From assembly GCA_007134405.1 (NCBI GenBank), contig SLKW01000423.1, positions 1 to 8,898 of the forward strand: DNA of 8,898 nt, read 5' to 3'. Numbering within the stretch: the stretch's first letter is position 1; each line of letters starts with the position of its first letter. Source of the stretch: Paracoccaceae bacterium (GTDB taxonomy: Bacteria; Pseudomonadota; Alphaproteobacteria; Rhodobacterales; Rhodobacteraceae). Positions 6,433 through 8,898 of the stretch are shown piece after piece. The notes beneath the pieces were generated by a model. The model was not told the origin of the DNA. It saw nothing but the letters and a program-made list of their open reading frames with translations, and made no database searches. The position numbers and the translations under genes were made by a program.

Positions 6433-7427
6433 ATCGGATTCCCCGTTCGGTGATTCCAGAAACAGGCGGTGTCGTGGTCGTTGCCGATGGGGCGGCGCGG
6501 CGGGTTTTCGCGGTGGCAGCGGTCAAAGACATGCGGACAGCGCGCGCGGAAGGGGCAGGCGGTGGGTTGCCGACCCAGGATGGGCGGCTGGCCCTCAATC
6601 ACGCGCAGCTTGTCCGCGCGCGGCTCGCGCAGTTTGGGGACGGTCTGCAGAAGCGCCCGCGTGTAGGGATGCGCGGCATCGGCGAAAACCTCGCGTACCG
6701 GGCCGTGCTCGACGATCTGACCGCCGTACATGACTGCCACGCGGTCGGCGATGCCCGCAATGACGCCCAGGTCGTGCGTGATCCAGATGATCGCCATGCC
6801 CAGACGCTGGCGCAACTCTTTCACCAGTTCCAGGATCTGCGCCTGGATCGTGACATCGAGCGCCGTCGTCGGCTCGTCGGCGATCAGAACCTTGGGGTCG
6901 CAGGCCAGCGCGATGGCGATCATCACCCGCTGCCGCATCCCGCCCGAGAACTGGTGCGGGAAATCCTTCAGCCTTCGCCGCGCGTCGGGAATGCCGACCA
7001 GTTCCAGAAGCTCCACGGCGCGGTCGCGGGCGCGCTTGCGGTCCATGCCCATGTGCTTGCGCAAGGGCTCCATGATCTGGAAACCCACGGTGAAGACCGG
7101 GTTCAAACTGGTCATCGGGTCCTGGAAGACGAAGCCCACCTCGCGCCCGCGCACCTTGCGCAGCCCCTCCGGCGTTGCCTTCAGCAGGTCGCGGCCAGAC
7201 AGCAGAACCTCGCCCTCGCGCACCTCGGCGGGCGGCGACGGCAGGAGGCCCAGAAGGGACATCATCGTCACCGACTTGCCCGAGCCGGACTCGCCAACGA
7301 CGCCGAGCAACTCGCCGGGTTTCAGGCTGAAACTGACCGAATTGACGGCATGAATGTCGCCTGCACGTGTACGAAACACGGTTTTGAGGTTCTTTACATC
7401 AAGAACGGGCACGGCCCCATCGGGCAT
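6429..7427 (-). CDS. OppD/DppD-type peptide ABC transporter ATPase
   Basis: 332-residue ATPase and first gene of the importer operon. Walker A GESGSGKS is at 45-52, Q-loop [10 protein letters not shown] at 101-110, signature FSGGMRQR at 160-167, Walker B VLIADEP at 180-186, and the switch His at 218. The C-terminal oligopeptide domain ([13 protein letters not shown], 252-264) includes cysteines 291, 297, 304 and 322, matching the iron-sulfur Cys pattern known from DppD. The start at 7427 is supported by GGGGAGGG four bases upstream of the ATG. Its end overlaps the next ATPase start as ATGA. Having the ATPases first (D, F, A, B, C) differs from the classical A, B, C, D, F order of enteric opp/dpp operons. 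It drives import together with the F-type ATPase. Family confidence is very high. Whether to call it Opp or Dpp depends on the unknown ligand. Confidence 0.94.
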   Translation of the reverse strand: MPDGAVPVLDVKNLKTVFRTRAGDIHAVNSVSFSLKPGELLGVVGESGSGKSVTMMSLLGLLPSPPAEVREGEVLLSGRDLLKATPEGLRKVRGREVGFVFQDPMTSLNPVFTVGFQIMEPLRKHMGMDRKRARDRAVELLELVGIPDARRRLKDFPHQFSGGMRQRVMIAIALACDPKVLIADEPTTALDVTIQAQILELVKELRQRLGMAIIWITHDLGVIAGIADRVAVMYGGQIVEHGPVREVFADAAHPYTRALLQTVPKLREPRADKLRVIEGQPPILGRQPTACPFRARCPHVFDRCHRENPPRRPIGNDHDTACFWNHRTGNPI

Positions 7428-7696
7428 GCATCCCTCCCCAGGGAATTGTTATTGTTGGGCGCCCGTTTTCGGGTTCGCGTTGGCGCTACCTTTACAACAA
7501 TCGCCCGACCCGGCAAGTCAAATCCCGAGCACGTCGTGCGGCATTGCAGAAAAGCGACAGGTTGGCCTGTGTGTTGTGCATCGCCCCCACGGAACGGCGG
7601 GCCGAAGCTGCGCCTCCCCGATTTCGACCGGGCCTTGCCCTCGGACGCACTTCGCGCGATGACACGGGGCACCGCATCCCAAGAGTCCGGCCCGAT
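7428..7696. promoter_or_regulatory. divergent intergenic region between peptide importer and amidohydrolase
   Basis: This 269-base gap separates the leftward importer operon from the rightward M20 gene and should hold promoters for both. It contains several short symmetric elements: the palindrome GGGCGCCC at 7457-7464, the spaced inverted pair ATTGTTG (7451-7457) and CAACAAT (7495-7501), GCACG-T-CGTGC at 7529-7539, and ACAGG-TTGG-CCTGT at 7557-7570. Any of these might be a regulator site, but none matches a motif I recognise. No regulator gene lies inside. The plus-strand promoter for the M20 gene is not obvious. Confidence 0.45.
7491..7521 (-). promoter_or_regulatory. candidate promoter of the peptide importer operon
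   Basis: On the minus strand TTGACT (7521-7516) is a good -35 match. TGTAAA (7496-7491) is a partial -10 match, but at a 19-base spacing; TTGTAA at 18 bases is the poorer alternative. Transcription would begin near 7484, leaving a leader of about 55 bases before the ATG at 7427 that contains the GGGCGCCC palindrome. Alphaproteobacterial -10 boxes are often loose, so this is a plausible but unproven call. Confidence 0.35.
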
Positions 7697-8863
7697 ATGC
7701 CCGTCAAGAACCGATTTGCCGACCTGCACCCGACGCTGACTGAGTGGCGCCGCGACCTGCACCAGAACCCCGAACTGAGCTACGAGGAACACCGAACCGC
7801 CGGCCTCGTCGCCGGTCGGCTGCGCGCGTTCGGCTGCGACGAGGTGGTCGAGGGGATCGGGCAAACCGGCGTCGTCGGCGTGATCCGGGGCCGCGCCACC
7901 GGTTCGGGCCGCGTCGTGGGGCTACGGGCGGACATGGATGCCCTGCCGATCCACGAGGCGACGGGCGCGGCGCATGCCTCGCAAACCGCGGGCAAGATGC
8001 ATGCCTGCGGCCATGACGGACATACGGTCATGCTGCTCGGCGCCGCGCAATGGCTGGCCGAGACGCGAAATTTCGACGGCACGGTCGTCGTCATCTTCCA
8101 GCCCGCCGAGGAAGGCGGCGCCGGCGCGCGCGCGATGATCGAGGACGGCTTGATCGAGCGGTTCGGCATCCAGGAGGTCTATGGCCTGCACAACATGCCT
8201 GGCCTTGCGCCCGGCCAATTCGCCATCTGCTCCGGCCCGATGCTGGCCTCGGCAGACGAGTTCACGATCACCGTGACCGGGCGGGGCGGGCATGCAGGCA
8301 TGCCGCATAACGCCATCGATACCACGCTGGCGGCCTCGCACATTGTGGTCGCGCTGCAATCGATCGTGGCGCGAAACGCCGATCCGTTGGACGCTATTGT
8401 CCTCACCATTGGCAGTTTCCATACCGACAGCACCGCCTCGAACGTCATCGCGAACGAGGTCATCTTGAAGGGAACCGTCCGGTGCCTTGATGAAGGTTTG
8501 CGCGACATGGCCGAGGAGCGGATCAAGGCGCTCGTTTCCGCCACGGCGCTGGCCTATGGTGCAAGCGCCTCGATCCATTACGAGCGCGGCTATCCGGTCA
8601 CGGTCAACGCAGCCGAAAACGCCGAATACGCCGCCGTGGCGGCCGAAGCCGTCGCCGGCCACGTGGACCGCCTGGCGCGCCCGATCATGCCGGCCGAGGA
8701 CTTTTCGTTCATGCTGCAAGCACGGCCCGGCGCCTATATCTTCCTTGGCAACGGCGACTCGGCCCAGTGCCACCACCCGGCCTATGACTTCAACGACGCC
8801 ATCATCCCTGCCGGCAGCAGCTGGTTCGCCACGCTCGCCGAACAGCGCATGCCCCTCAGCTGA
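7697..8863 (+). CDS. M20 family metallo-amidohydrolase (aminoacylase/hippurate hydrolase type)
   Basis: 388-residue enzyme expected to hydrolyse the amide bond of N-acyl amino acids or related small peptides in the cytoplasm, using a dinuclear metal site. Motifs: GLRADMDALPI at 75-85; HACGHDGHT at 102-110 with metal ligands Cys104 and His106; FQPAEEGGAGA at 134-144 with Glu138 as probable catalytic base and Glu139 as ligand; YGLHNMP at 162-168 with His165; GRGGHAGMPH at 195-204 in the dimerisation domain; and CHHPAYDFND at 358-367 with His360. No signal peptide is present. The frame is open upstream to 7544, but the ATG at 7697 is preferred because homology starts there and the downstream gene begins with the same MPVKNRF. 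The ribosome site (AAGAG at about 14 bases) is poor. It is divergent from the peptide importer, suggesting that imported substrates are processed here. The exact substrate is not known. Confidence 0.93.
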   Translation: MPVKNRFADLHPTLTEWRRDLHQNPELSYEEHRTAGLVAGRLRAFGCDEVVEGIGQTGVVGVIRGRATGSGRVVGLRADMDALPIHEATGAAHASQTAGKMHACGHDGHTVMLLGAAQWLAETRNFDGTVVVIFQPAEEGGAGARAMIEDGLIERFGIQEVYGLHNMPGLAPGQFAICSGPMLASADEFTITVTGRGGHAGMPHNAIDTTLAASHIVVALQSIVARNADPLDAIVLTIGSFHTDSTASNVIANEVILKGTVRCLDEGLRDMAEERIKALVSATALAYGASASIHYERGYPVTVNAAENAEYAAVAAEAVAGHVDRLARPIMPAEDFSFMLQARPGAYIFLGNGDSAQCHHPAYDFNDAIIPAGSSWFATLAEQRMPLS

Positions 8864-8877
8864 AGAAAGGACCGATC

Positions 8878-8898
8878 ATGCCCGTCAAGAACCGCTTC
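8878..8898 (+). CDS. start of a second M20 aminoacylase-like gene (partial, runs off the window)
   Basis: After the stop of the M20 gene, AAAGGA about six bases before an ATG gives a good ribosome site. The seven codons present encode MPVKNRF, identical in protein to the start of the preceding gene. At DNA level 19 of 21 bases match, and both differences are silent third-position changes. MPVKNRF is a common opening of M20 aminoacylases in Rhodobacteraceae. The 14-base gap suggests co-transcription. Only 21 bases are visible, so the length, integrity and function of the rest are unknown. Confidence 0.65.

Noticed and set aside
7544..7696. Extra 51 residues at the N terminus of the M20 enzyme
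   Set aside because: The frame is open, but the sequence has no homology-like character and the downstream paralogue starts at the equivalent MPVKNRF. The later ATG at 7697 is preferred.
6450..7739. Plus-strand open frame of 429 codons opposite the D-type ATPase and running into the M20 gene
   Set aside because: Antisense shadow of a gene with all ABC ATPase motifs; no domain in the translation, and it would overlap the start of the M20 gene.
1..8898. CRISPR array, transposon ends, phage or toxin-antitoxin genes
   Set aside because: Looked for regularly spaced repeats, terminal inverted repeats and small paired genes; found none. Composition is even and the genes are ordinary metabolic and transport genes.

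Overview
The window is GC-rich throughout and carries genes typical of Alphaproteobacteria, most likely Rhodobacterales (Rhodobacteraceae). The best clues are the M20 aminoacylase-type protein beginning MPVKNRF, the paired half-size YeeE/YedE proteins with a stand-alone DUF442 protein, and the sequence style of the peptide ABC transporter. The assignment is inferred from protein character, not from a marker gene. I see no RNA gene, insertion sequence, CRISPR array, integrase or toxin-antitoxin pair. No gene-free stretch exceeds 300 bases.

Left part (1-1404, plus strand): a three-gene sulfur module. Two small membrane proteins, each half of a YeeE/YedE sulfur transporter, lie 1 base apart. They are followed by a stand-alone DUF442/TIGR01244 protein with a rhodanese-sized Cys loop. 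By analogy with BigR-type sulfide/persulfide operons, the likely job is moving and handling reduced sulfur (thiosulfate, persulfide). No regulator or persulfide dioxygenase is inside the window. A perfect 18-base palindrome followed by TTTT closes the unit.

Middle part (7427 down to 1588, minus strand): a complete dipeptide/oligopeptide ABC importer in the order ATPase D, ATPase F, periplasmic binding protein, permease B, permease C. D/F and F/binding protein overlap by 4 bases (ATGA), and B/C overlap by 8 bases. The only gap (78 bases, after the binding-protein gene) holds a perfect 10-bp stem-loop that could set a high ratio of binding protein to permease.

Right part (7697-8898, plus strand): divergent from the importer across a 269-base region is an M20 metallo-amidohydrolase. 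Fifteen bases later comes the start of a second gene with the same first seven residues (MPVKNRF), so a tandem aminoacylase pair is likely. A reasonable model is that the importer brings in peptides or N-acyl amino acids and the cytoplasmic M20 enzymes hydrolyse them. This is inference from adjacency.

Overall this is mostly ordinary metabolic chromosome. The points worth a second look are the tandem aminoacylase, the stand-alone sulfurtransferase-like protein beside the split transporter, the intra-operon hairpin, and the four paired cysteines of the binding protein.
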